Source of the DNA: Parvularcula sp039198765
GTDB taxonomy: Bacteria; Pseudomonadota; Alphaproteobacteria; Caulobacterales; Parvularculaceae
Assembly (NCBI GenBank): GCA_039198765.1
Contig: JBCCTF010000105.1
Span: 1-13,408, forward strand
Length of the DNA: 13,408 bases
Direction: 5' to 3'
Part shown: positions 6,434 to 13,408 of the stretch, in pieces
Numbering within the stretch: the stretch's first letter is position 1
Layout: every line of letters starts with the position of its first letter
Notes under the pieces: model-generated
The model's input: only the letters and a program-made list of their open reading frames with translations
What the model was told of the DNA's origin: nothing
Databases searched by the model: none
Program-made: the position numbers and the translations under genes

Positions 6434-7111
6434 TTACTGCTGAGCCGCAGCTTGGATCGATTGCTGTCCAAGCGCCAGCACTTGGCGACGACCAACAGCT
6501 TCCATTTGTTGCAGAGCGATCTGCTGCTCCAGCTGCGCCCGCACCTTTGCTAGGTCTTCTGCTGATGTGGTGGGTTTCACCACCTGTACGGTCGAGATTT
6601 TCTTGTTGAGCTCGTTCAGCACGTCGGTCGTCACGTCAGCAGCGTTGCCAGGGAAGACAACCATGGTCTTCTCCAGGACGAGCGCGCCTTTCTTCTTCTT
6701 AGCAACGGCCTCGACTGCAGCTTTCAGCGGCTCTTCGAGCTGGTTCAGCGCATTCTGCTGGGCGATTTGAAGCTCGCGGTTCGCAACTTCCTGTTGGGCG
6801 AGAAGATCAATCTCCTGCCGGGTCAGCGCTGCTGCGCGCTGCTGGAAGTCTTCTTTGCTCAGGGTCTCGCGGGTCTGTTGCAGAGCTTGCAAGCCTTGGG
6901 TGAGCGAGGCCTCTTTACGCTCAAGGTCGGTCTGCACCTGGGTGCGGATGGCGGTGAGCTGGCTCTGGATCGATTTGAACGCCGCGCTGTCCGTGACGAC
7001 CTTCTGGCGATCGATCAGCACAACGGTGGTCCGCTGCGCCATGGCGGGCGCTGCTGCGCTCAACACTGCGAAAGTCGCGAGCACTGCCGCGAGGATGTTT
7101 TTGATGGTCAT
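6434..7111 (-). CDS. skp: OmpH/Skp-family periplasmic chaperone
   Basis: Skp holds unfolded outer-membrane proteins in the periplasm for delivery to the Bam complex. I chose the ATG at 7109-7111 (225 residues) because AAGGA lies seven bases before it and the product then begins with a clean signal peptide: Lys at 4, hydrophobic core about 6-19, likely cleavage after AMA (residue 25). A start 48 bp upstream is open but would put 16 polar residues before the signal. The mature part opens with a strand (TVVLIDRQKVV), followed by long charged and Gln-rich helices (about 45-130) fitting the coiled-coil arms, and a second strand region (ALVLEKTMVVF). At 225 residues it is longer than E. coli Skp (161) and has a Gln-rich tail. 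Position between bamA and lpxD is the standard one. Confidence 0.88.
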   Translation of the reverse strand: MTIKNILAAVLATFAVLSAAAPAMAQRTTVVLIDRQKVVTDSAAFKSIQSQLTAIRTQVQTDLERKEASLTQGLQALQQTRETLSKEDFQQRAAALTRQEIDLLAQQEVANRELQIAQQNALNQLEEPLKAAVEAVAKKKKGALVLEKTMVVFPGNAADVTTDVLNELNKKISTVQVVKPTTSAEDLAKVRAQLEQQIALQQMEAVGRRQVLALGQQSIQAAAQQ

Positions 7112-7135
7112 TTTTCGTTCCTTGCCCCCAAGGTT

Positions 7136-7164
7136 ATTGTTCTTCTGAGCTCTATCCATGCCAA
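7136..7164 (-). promoter_or_regulatory. Candidate sigma70-type promoter for skp and the lpx genes
   Basis: On the minus strand TTGGCA (7164-7159, five of six matches to TTGACA) is followed after exactly 17 bases by AACAAT (7141-7136, four of six matches to TATAAT). Initiation would fall about 15-20 bases before the skp ATG. It lies just downstream of a terminator-like hairpin, in the largest gap of the cluster. Assignment is by pattern only. Confidence 0.35.
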
Positions 7165-7194
7165 AAGGACCGCGAAAAATCCATCCACGGTCCT
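7163..7194 (-). terminator. Terminator-like hairpin after bamA
   Basis: In the transcript direction AGGACCG (7194-7188) and CGGTCCT (7172-7166) form a 7-bp perfect stem with a 15-base loop. The T that ends the stem and the next three bases give TTTT. It begins about 30 bases after the bamA stop. The short T-run and long loop suggest a weak or partial terminator, which would reduce but not block read-through into skp. Confidence 0.4.
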
Positions 7195-7225
7195 CTATCT
7201 TATCCGTTATCCGGAAACAGCCGGC

Positions 7226-9937
7226 CTAGAAACGGCCGCCCGCTGAGAAGCGGAAGCTTTGCGGTCGATCATAATCTTCCACCACCAAGGCTTCGGAGAG
7301 GTCGATCTGGACCGGGCCGAACGGCGAGTTCCAGTTCACCGAGATGCCAGCCGTGACCCGCGGAAGGAAATCATCCTGCAGCGGCAAGTCGAGGAACCCG
7401 TCAGCGCACTGGGCGAAGCCGTCGAAGTCGTCGACCTCCACGAACGCGTCGCACTCCGGCGGAACTGGGTCGCCGAAGAAGTTGCCAAGCGGCTGACCGG
7501 TCTCAGACACAAACGGAGCGCCGGGTCCGTTGAACAGCTCCTGGTCACGCTCGTTGGTCAGCCCGATATAGCCCGCGTCCATAAAGAGCGATGCGCGAAT
7601 GCCGTAGCTTGGCGGCAGCGGCAGCGGCAGAAGCGCCTCGGTAGAGGTGATAGCGTAAGCCCTCGCGCCAACAGCCTGGCCGCGTCCCTGTAGGCGCGTC
7701 CCGCTGGAGCTACCGAACAGACGGGGACCAACACCGGCGACATCAAATCCGCGGAAGCCGCGGTTGCCGCCGAGGAAGAAACGGTCATTCGTCCGTATAC
7801 CATCGTTGTTGAAGCTGTCGATGTAACCAGCGTTCAGCTTGATAGCGCCAATCAGGCGGAGCGGCAGGCGCTTGTAAACACCACCGCGGATCGTCGTGCG
7901 GTGGAAGTTCACGTTGCCACCAAGGCCCGCGAAGCCCTGGCTGACCGCTAGGTCCCAACCTGCCGACGGAACAATCGGATCGTTCGTCCGGTCCATCCGC
8001 AAGGTGTAGCCAACCTGCGATGTCAGGAACTCGCCGTTTCGTTCACAGTTCAGATCACGTTCAAAGCCGCGCACATCGCATCGATCAACACGGAAACCAG
8101 TCAGAGTGCCGATACTTCCATCATTAAGACGTACACGGATTGGAATAATTTCGATATCCGCACCAGGATTGGTGAAGTTGTCTTCGACGAAAGCGATCTG
8201 CTCGGCCTCAGAGGCATCTTGGAGATCCGGCGGCAGAGCCTGCGACGTGGTCAGCTCGAGATTGTCCCAACGCAAACCATAGTTCAGCAGAAGGCTCGAA
8301 AATTCAGAAACCGGGAAGCCCACGTTGAAGTTGGTGCCCACCGAATTCGAGACGAAACCCGCCTCTTCAAAGTCCGTCTCGTTGAGGAAGACGCTCGCAC
8401 CGGCCCGCAACCGCCGGCCAAGGAACCAAGGCTCTGTAATCGAGAGCTGAACACGGTTCGTCCGCTGGGCGGCTTGCAAATCAAGGAGTACATACTGCCC
8501 ACGACCAAGCAGGTTTCGCTGTTCGACCGAGACATTGAAAATGAAGTTGTCGTTCGAGCTGACGCCGCCGCCGATCTGGAACGCGCCGGTCGGCTGCTCT
8601 TCCACATTAACGTTCAGGACCGTGCGGTCAGGCGCGCTTCCCGCCTCTTCCTCAACGGTCACCTCGCTAAAGAAGCCAAGACCTTTCACACGGCGTTCCG
8701 ATCGATCGATCAGCACACGGTTAAACGCGTCTCCCTCAATAATCCGCATCTCGCGACGGATCACGTGGTCCAGGGTTTGCGTGTTACCGTTGATGTTGAT
8801 CTCTTCGACGTAGACGCGGGGGCCCTCATTCACGTCGAACGTCACGTCGACCGTCTTGGTCTCAGGATTCCGGTCCAAGCGGGGATTGACGTCCACGAAC
8901 GCGTACCCTGCGACACCAGTCGCAAAGGTAAGCGCTTCTTCCGCCTTCTCCATCAGCTCGGAGTTGAAGGTCGTCCCTTCTCGGATAGGAATCCGTGCAC
9001 GGAGAGCGTAGCCAGGCAGCTTGGACAGGGTCGTGTTCACATCGACCTTGCCAAACTTGTAGAGCGGGCCTTCATCCACCTCGAAGGTGATGATGAAGTC
9101 GTTCCGATCAGGCGTGAGCTCGGCAACCGCCGACGTCACAGAAAAGTCCGCATACCCATTTTTTGAATAGAACTGACGAAGCAACTCGCGATCGTATTCG
9201 AGCCGATCAGGGTCGTAGTTGTCGTTGCTCTCGAGAATGTTCCACCACTTCGATGGCGCCGTCAGGATCGCACCGCGAAGCTCAGCATCAGAGAACGCTT
9301 CGTTGCCGAGGAAGCTGATCGACTTCACGCCGGTCTTCGGCCCTTCGTCGATCTCGTAGACCACATCCACCCGGTTCTGGGCGAGGCGCTTGATTTTCGG
9401 CGTCACGGTCGCACCGAACCGGCCTGACCGGCGATAGACTTCGATGATGCGCTGAGCATCCGCCTGGGCCTTCGCCCGGGTGTAGACGGCCCGCGGTTCG
9501 AGCTCGATTTCTTCCGTGAACTTATCTTCGTCGGTGCGTTTGTTGCCGATGAAGACGATCCGGTTGACGATCGGGTTCTCCTGCACGACCACTTCGAGAA
9601 CGCCGCGGCGACCATCGAAGTTGATCTGCGCGTCCTCAAAAAGGCCCGTCGCAAAGAGCGATTTCAGCGCGCTGTCGATCGTTAGCTGATCCACAAACAT
9701 GCCCGCTTCGACGGGCAGGTAGGAGCGGAGGGTCTCACTCTCGATCCGCTGGTTGCCGCGCACGGAGATCGTTCGGATGAGCGTGGAGAATTCGCCTTGC
9801 ACCTGGGGCTGCTGCGCCTGCTGTTGGCTCAGCTGCGCGTGGGCAGGCGCGAGCAACAGCGGCACCGCGAGCGCTACGGCTACGAGCGCTCGGAGCGATG
9901 CGGACTTCAGGGGAAGGATCGTCAAAGCCAAGTCCAT
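7226..9937 (-). CDS. bamA: Outer-membrane protein assembly factor BamA
   Basis: BamA is the Omp85 core of the Bam complex, folding beta-barrel proteins into the outer membrane. The 903-residue protein (E. coli has 810) has a signal peptide with likely cleavage after AHA (residue 34). Five POTRA domains follow (about 52-122, 123-201, 202-291, 292-373, 374-449), then a barrel from about 450. The loop-6 motif is FRGF (728-731) in GFRGFDVAGVGPR, and the protein ends in a C-terminal aromatic beta-signal (FRFSAGGRF). The extra length is mainly in two predicted surface loops: about 562-636 (loop 4) and 797-855 (loop 7). The loops hold the only cysteines, C620/C631 and C829/C844. The ATG lies eight bases after the rseP stop. 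The pairing with rseP and skp is the usual arrangement. Confidence 0.96.
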   Translation of the reverse strand: MDLALTILPLKSASLRALVAVALAVPLLLAPAHAQLSQQQAQQPQVQGEFSTLIRTISVRGNQRIESETLRSYLPVEAGMFVDQLTIDSALKSLFATGLFEDAQINFDGRRGVLEVVVQENPIVNRIVFIGNKRTDEDKFTEEIELEPRAVYTRAKAQADAQRIIEVYRRSGRFGATVTPKIKRLAQNRVDVVYEIDEGPKTGVKSISFLGNEAFSDAELRGAILTAPSKWWNILESNDNYDPDRLEYDRELLRQFYSKNGYADFSVTSAVAELTPDRNDFIITFEVDEGPLYKFGKVDVNTTLSKLPGYALRARIPIREGTTFNSELMEKAEEALTFATGVAGYAFVDVNPRLDRNPETKTVDVTFDVNEGPRVYVEEININGNTQTLDHVIRREMRIIEGDAFNRVLIDRSERRVKGLGFFSEVTVEEEAGSAPDRTVLNVNVEEQPTGAFQIGGGVSSNDNFIFNVSVEQRNLLGRGQYVLLDLQAAQRTNRVQLSITEPWFLGRRLRAGASVFLNETDFEEAGFVSNSVGTNFNVGFPVSEFSSLLLNYGLRWDNLELTTSQALPPDLQDASEAEQIAFVEDNFTNPGADIEIIPIRVRLNDGSIGTLTGFRVDRCDVRGFERDLNCERNGEFLTSQVGYTLRMDRTNDPIVPSAGWDLAVSQGFAGLGGNVNFHRTTIRGGVYKRLPLRLIGAIKLNAGYIDSFNNDGIRTNDRFFLGGNRGFRGFDVAGVGPRLFGSSSGTRLQGRGQAVGARAYAITSTEALLPLPLPPSYGIRASLFMDAGYIGLTNERDQELFNGPGAPFVSETGQPLGNFFGDPVPPECDAFVEVDDFDGFAQCADGFLDLPLQDDFLPRVTAGISVNWNSPFGPVQIDLSEALVVEDYDRPQSFRFSAGGRF

Positions 9938-9945
9938 TCTCGCCG

Positions 9946-11175
9946 CTAGGGCCTCAAAAGCCGAAGCACGTCGTTTGCCACCACAAACACGATCAGCGTG
10001 AAGACCAACGCAAGCCCGATCCGGAACAGGATGCCCTGCACCTTCTCGTTCATGGGTTTGCCTGCCACAGCTTCGTATCCATAGAACACGAGATGCCCAC
10101 CATCCAGAACCGGAACGGGGAGCAAGTTTAGAAATCCGACAGAAATCGAGATCAGCGCCGCCACCTGCAGGAAATTCGTGCCGCTGACGAGGAACCGGTC
10201 CCAGAGCGAAGCCTCGGTGCCTTCCTCAAATCCGGACGTCGCAGCCTGCCCCGCGTACTCAGCTATCCGAATCGGACCGCCAATCTGGCTCGGATCTTCT
10301 TTCAAACGGATCAGACGTCCGAAGTAGCGGGCAGTGATCGCAATGATCCGGCCCACCTCGCGGGTGCCTTCACCGATCGACTGGAGGGGGCCATAGCGCA
10401 CGCGCTTGAGGCCATCAGCGCTTGCGGAAACGCCGAGGAGACCTGCCTCGATCTCATTGCCAAACGCATCGGTCTGCACCGTCCGTCGCGGCGTCGCTTT
10501 CAGCTCGATCGCCTGGCCACCGCGGTCCACGTCAAAGGTCAGCTCAGTCCCCGAGGACAGCTTCACCCGCGCCGCCATGTTGTTAAAATCCCGAACGTCC
10601 GTTCCGTTCAGCTTCACGATCCTGTCGCCAGGCTCAAACCCCGCTTCTTCCGCAGCGCTGTCCTCAGCAACCGTCCCAACGATCGGCTCGATGATGACTT
10701 CGCCGAACGCCATGAAAATCGACGAGAGAAGAACGATCGCCAGCGCGAAGTTGGCCAGTGGTCCAGCGGCGACCACGCAGGCGCGTTGCCAGACGGGTTT
10801 GAAGTGGAAGCAGACCCGCTTCTCTTCGTCGGTCAGTGCATTCTCGAGCTTCTCGCGGTCAGAGCCGAACTGGGTGGTCCCTGCGCGACCATCGTTCTGG
10901 GAGGCGCCAGCGGATGCTGCGTTCGCATCGCCGAAGAACTTCACGTAGCCGCCCAGCGGGATCGCCGAGATCTTCCACACCGTCCCGTGGCGGTCCACCC
11001 ATGACTTCAGCGCAGGGCCAAAGCCGATGGAGAAGGCATCGATTTTGATGCCGAACAGCCGGGCTGTCTGAAAATGCCCCAACTCGTGGATGAAGACGAT
11101 CAGCGGCAGCATGACGAGGAACGCCATGACGCTGACAAACGTCGTCTGAAGATTACCCAGGATCGTTTCGATCAT
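9946..11175 (-). CDS. rseP: Site-2 intramembrane zinc metalloprotease RseP
   Basis: RseP cuts membrane-embedded substrates such as anti-sigma factors and leftover signal peptides within the inner membrane. The 409-residue protein has the zinc-binding HELGH at residues 30-34 in its first membrane helix, a second helix around AAGPLANFALAIVL, and a PDZ domain (about 165-225, with AGFEPGDRIVKLNG). The third zinc ligand is D358 in PVPVLDGGH, followed by a last helix near the C-terminus. E. coli RseP has about 450 residues and two PDZ domains; a second is not clear here, as in many alphaproteobacteria. The ATG is nine bases after the dxr stop with a GGGCGGGG stretch in front. Its place directly before bamA fits a role in outer-membrane stress signalling. 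Confidence 0.95.
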   Translation of the reverse strand: MIETILGNLQTTFVSVMAFLVMLPLIVFIHELGHFQTARLFGIKIDAFSIGFGPALKSWVDRHGTVWKISAIPLGGYVKFFGDANAASAGASQNDGRAGTTQFGSDREKLENALTDEEKRVCFHFKPVWQRACVVAAGPLANFALAIVLLSSIFMAFGEVIIEPIVGTVAEDSAAEEAGFEPGDRIVKLNGTDVRDFNNMAARVKLSSGTELTFDVDRGGQAIELKATPRRTVQTDAFGNEIEAGLLGVSASADGLKRVRYGPLQSIGEGTREVGRIIAITARYFGRLIRLKEDPSQIGGPIRIAEYAGQAATSGFEEGTEASLWDRFLVSGTNFLQVAALISISVGFLNLLPVPVLDGGHLVFYGYEAVAGKPMNEKVQGILFRIGLALVFTLIVFVVANDVLRLLRP

Positions 11176-11184
11176 GCCCCGCCC

Positions 11185-12369
11185 TTAGCTCCGCTGCGCC
11201 AGCTCTTCGACCCGAGCCCACGCACGTTCGCGTGCGGTTTTGTCGGTGAGCAGCACCTCGTCAAGGTTCGCGCTGGAGTGATTGGGTCGCACAGTTTGAA
11301 GACAATGTTCAGTCACGTCGGTGATGTCCAGGAATGGCAGGTGACCCTTCAGAAAGGCGGCCACGGCAACCTCGTTGGCCGCGTTCAGAACGCAGGTCGC
11401 AACGCCGCCCTCATCGAGTGCTTCGCGGGCGAGACGCAAGGCTGGGAATTGCTCTTCATCGGCATCGAAGAAGTCAAACCGGCCGATGTCCACTAGGCTC
11501 AGCGGCTCCATCGGCGTGGGCACCCGGTCAGGCCACGCGAGCGCTGAGGCCACTGGAATGGTCATGTCAGGCCGCCCGAGCTGCGCAAGGACGGAACCGT
11601 CGATGTAATCGACCAGGCTGTGGATCACCGATTGAGGGTGCACCACGATCTCGATCGTCTCTTTCGGGACGGGGAAGAGGTAGGCCGCTTCGATCCGCTC
11701 CAGCCCCTTGTTCATCATAGTCGCGCTGTCGACCGAGATCTTCGCGCCCATGGTCCAGTTGGGGTGCTTCACAGCCTCCTCAGGCGTGACCCCGCGAAGG
11801 CTTTCCCGCGTCCGCTCACGGAACGGGCCGCCAGACGCCGTGAGGATCAAACGGCGCACCCTGTGGGGCCGTTCGGCGTCGAAGACCTGGAAGATCGCGT
11901 TATGCTCACTGTCCACCGGCAAAAGCCGACCGCCGCCGCGCTCCATCGCAGCAAGCACGGCATCGCCAGCGCAGACCAAGCATTCCTTGTTGGCGAAGGC
12001 GATATCCGCCCCGCGCTCCTCCGCGGCCAGCAGCGGCTTGATGCCCGCAGCGCCCATGATCGCCGCCATGACCCATTCGGCATCCATTTGGGCGGCTTCG
12101 ATCACCGCCTCAGGACCAGCCGCTGATTTGATCCCGGTGCCGAGAAGGCGCTCGGCCAGCTCTTCGCCAGCATGGGGGTTCGCGATGGCTGCAAATTGTG
12201 CGCCTGAGTCGATGGCTGCCTGCGCCAACTCATCCACTTTCGAATTGGCCGTCACCGCGACGACTTCGATCTTCGCATCACCGCTGTCACGCGCGGCTTT
12301 GATCAGGTTGAGGGTGGTCTGGCCGACGGAGCCGGTAGCGCCGAGAATCGTGGCGCGGCGGTTGAGCAT
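11185..12369 (-). CDS. dxr: 1-deoxy-D-xylulose-5-phosphate reductoisomerase (Dxr)
   Basis: Dxr converts 1-deoxy-D-xylulose 5-phosphate to 2-C-methyl-D-erythritol 4-phosphate with NADPH, the committed step of the non-mevalonate isoprenoid pathway. I chose the ATG at 12367-12369 (394 residues): GAAGGGG precedes it at good spacing and the protein then begins MLNRRATILGATGSVG, as the family does. An ATG 21 bases upstream has only a weak AAAAGA in front. Visible motifs are the nucleotide-binding GATGSVG, ANKE, the metal-binding DSEHN (D153, E155), TASGGPF, HPNW and SVDSATMMNKGLE (E224), and HPQSVIHSLV. Product isoprenoid precursors feed UppS, two genes upstream in the same cluster. Confidence 0.95.
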   Translation of the reverse strand: MLNRRATILGATGSVGQTTLNLIKAARDSGDAKIEVVAVTANSKVDELAQAAIDSGAQFAAIANPHAGEELAERLLGTGIKSAAGPEAVIEAAQMDAEWVMAAIMGAAGIKPLLAAEERGADIAFANKECLVCAGDAVLAAMERGGGRLLPVDSEHNAIFQVFDAERPHRVRRLILTASGGPFRERTRESLRGVTPEEAVKHPNWTMGAKISVDSATMMNKGLERIEAAYLFPVPKETIEIVVHPQSVIHSLVDYIDGSVLAQLGRPDMTIPVASALAWPDRVPTPMEPLSLVDIGRFDFFDADEEQFPALRLAREALDEGGVATCVLNAANEVAVAAFLKGHLPFLDITDVTEHCLQTVRPNHSSANLDEVLLTDKTARERAWARVEELAQRS

Positions 12370-12398
12370 GGTACTGGCCCCTTCAGGCATTCTTTTGG

Positions 12399-13217
12399 TT
12401 AAATCACGCCTTGCAACAAAAGAACGATCGCCGCCAGTGCCAAGACCGCTACGAGGAAGCCATCGAGGCGGTCCAAAACACCCCCATGCCCAGGAAACGC
12501 GCCGCCTGTGTCCTTGATTCCGTACCGCCTTTTGAAACTGCTTTCGATCACATCGCCGAGGACGGACGCGGCTCCGAGAACGAGGCCGAGGAGGAACGAT
12601 CCGCCCGCCTCACCCCGGTTGATGAGCAGCGCCAAGGCGAGCACCGCGAGCCCGGCGCCGAACACGGCGCCAATAGCTCCCGACCAGGTCTTGTTGGGCG
12701 AGATTTTTGGGACGAGCTTAGGCCCACCGACGGCCTTGCCCACAAGATAGGCCGCACTGTCCGCCGCCCAGACCGCTACAAACAGGACAAGGGTAATGTA
12801 GCCTCCCGCTGGCGCATCAAGCCTGAGCCAGAGCGCAGCGATGGCGGGGACGATGATGTAAAGCGCCCCAACGGCTGGCCAGCTTGGGGGGCTCGGCTTT
12901 GGCCATTCGATGACCGTGGCGACCGTCCCCCCAGCGAGTGTCGCTGCCAGTGCCCAAAGAGGCTGGCCACCTGCCGCCAGATAGGCCGCGAGCGCTGCGG
13001 TGGCTGACAGGACGTAGAAACCGCGGCGGAGTTCCGCCCCGTCAACCATCCGCGTCCATTCGAACAGGAGGAAAATGGTCATCGCCGCGATGACGCCCGC
13101 ATAGAGGCGTCCGCCCGCATAGACAGAACCGAGAGCCAGAGGGATCAGAACCAGCGCGGTCAGGACCCGCGGGAGCAGGCCAGCTTTGCCCGGCGCTGCC
13201 CCTGCCTCAGAGGTCAC
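12399..13217 (-). CDS. cdsA: Phosphatidate cytidylyltransferase (CdsA)
   Basis: CdsA makes CDP-diacylglycerol from phosphatidate and CTP, the branch point of phospholipid synthesis, in the inner membrane. The 272-residue protein is mostly hydrophobic helices (roughly seven or eight). Near the C-terminus it carries the family signature: SSFKRRYGIKD, then PGHGGVLDRLDG, which binds substrate and metal. KISPNKTWSG in the middle is also conserved. The start is GTG at 13215-13217, overlapping the uppS stop as GTGA, so the two are likely translationally coupled. The stop is 29 bases before the preferred dxr start. Confidence 0.94.
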   Translation of the reverse strand: MTSEAGAAPGKAGLLPRVLTALVLIPLALGSVYAGGRLYAGVIAAMTIFLLFEWTRMVDGAELRRGFYVLSATAALAAYLAAGGQPLWALAATLAGGTVATVIEWPKPSPPSWPAVGALYIIVPAIAALWLRLDAPAGGYITLVLFVAVWAADSAAYLVGKAVGGPKLVPKISPNKTWSGAIGAVFGAGLAVLALALLINRGEAGGSFLLGLVLGAASVLGDVIESSFKRRYGIKDTGGAFPGHGGVLDRLDGFLVAVLALAAIVLLLQGVI

Positions 13218-13408
13218 GAAGCGGTGGCCGCCTCGCCTTTGCGCCCACCGTAACGACGCTCGCGACCGCCGAACGCCTTCAGCGCCTCGGTCAGTTGCTC
13301 CTTGCCGAAATCAGGCCAGAGATCATCGAGGAACACGAGCTCAGCGTAAGCCGCCTGCCAGAGCAGGAAATTCGAAATCCGGCTCTCGCGAGCGTCGTTA
13401 CGGTGGGC
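13214..13408 (-). CDS. uppS: Undecaprenyl (di)phosphate synthase UppS, C-terminal part, damaged at the window edge
   Basis: UppS is the cis-prenyltransferase that makes the C55 carrier lipid for peptidoglycan and other envelope polymers. Only the last 64 residues are present. RISNFLLWQAAYAELVF, LWPDFGKEQLTEAL and ERRYGG are the standard C-terminal UppS motifs, in order, and the protein ends a few residues after ERRYGG as expected. The residues before RISNF should read like LIRTGGE-x-R, but here they are HRNDARESR: E and R survive, while the conserved Arg-Thr-Gly-Gly is gone. The change begins exactly where a 23-bp inverted copy of this gene's own 3' end starts, so the first eight codons seen here are probably not genuine. 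The gene precedes cdsA, the usual order. Confidence 0.9.
   Translation of the reverse strand, partial: AHRNDARESRISNFLLWQAAYAELVFLDDLWPDFGKEQLTEALKAFGGRERRYGGRKGEAATAS
13243..13408. repeat. 23-bp perfect inverted repeat ending at the right window edge
   Basis: Bases 13243-13265 and 13386-13408 are exact reverse complements, separated by 120 bases; the match could run past the window end. The inner arm encodes the conserved ERRYGG region of UppS, so it is the original. The outer arm replaces the conserved RTGG region of the same gene, so it is the copy. A fold-back chimera or assembly error at a contig end explains this best; a true inverted duplication would break uppS. Confidence 0.85.

Noticed and set aside
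5651..6553. Rightward open frame of 300 codons across lpxD and skp
   Set aside because: It spans the opposite strand of two recognised genes and the gap between them, and its product is low-complexity Arg/Ala/Asp sequence with no family resemblance.
7112..7159. Longer skp start at 7159
   Set aside because: It would place 16 polar residues before a clean signal peptide and overlap the candidate promoter; the ATG at 7111 has a good ribosome-binding site.
8219..9166. Long rightward open frame of 315 codons opposite bamA
   Set aside because: It is antisense to well-conserved POTRA and barrel sequence, has no recognisable motif, and reflects GC-rich codon bias.
12370..12390. Longer dxr start at 12390
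   Set aside because: Weak ribosome-binding site, while the internal ATG at 12369 has GAAGGGG at good spacing and matches the family N-terminus.
1..13408. A new defence, mobile or secretion system
   Set aside because: Every gene belongs to a known family in the expected order of the alphaproteobacterial envelope cluster; no transposase, integrase, toxin, array or unassigned large gene is present.

Overview
The window reads as a GC-rich alphaproteobacterial chromosome segment. DivK, a cell-cycle regulator of Caulobacter-type bacteria, lies at the left end. The lipid A pathway uses LpxI instead of LpxH, and the DNA polymerase IV has the Cys-rich N-terminal extension typical of alphaproteobacteria. 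A Caulobacterales, Maricaulales or Parvularculales relative is a reasonable guess, but nothing here fixes the genus.

Left region (1-2144). The divK gene is leftward and cut by the window edge. A roughly 100 bp divergent gap holds a near-consensus CtrA-type box. It is followed by a rightward pair, dinB (polymerase IV) and a RidA-family gene, joined by an ATGA overlap. The RidA-family gene then runs 54 bp into the 3' end of the opposing lpxB.

Main region (2091-13408). This is one long leftward envelope-biogenesis cluster, in transcription order uppS (partial), cdsA, dxr, rseP, bamA, skp/ompH, lpxD, fabZ, lpxA, lpxI, lpxB. UppS and Dxr serve isoprenoid and undecaprenyl carrier synthesis. CdsA makes CDP-diacylglycerol for phospholipids. 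RseP is the site-2 protease of envelope stress signalling. BamA and Skp assemble outer-membrane proteins. LpxD, LpxA, LpxI and LpxB, with FabZ supplying or balancing 3-hydroxyacyl-ACP, build the lipid A disaccharide. Most neighbours overlap or lie within about 10 bp. The two real gaps are bamA-skp (114 bp, with a terminator-like hairpin followed by a promoter-like sequence) and skp-lpxD (51 bp, with a perfect 7-bp-stem hairpin beside the lpxD start).

I do not see a new defence, mobile or biosynthetic system: the gene set and order are those of a well-known alphaproteobacterial housekeeping cluster. The unusual points are local. A 23-bp perfect inverted repeat at the extreme right end replaces a conserved UppS motif and looks like a fold-back or assembly break. 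LpxB has lost several usually conserved motif residues. BamA carries two cysteine pairs in long predicted surface loops. The intergenic signals listed above are candidates only. No stretch longer than 300 bases lacks a gene. I saw no tRNA, rRNA, CRISPR array or insertion sequence.
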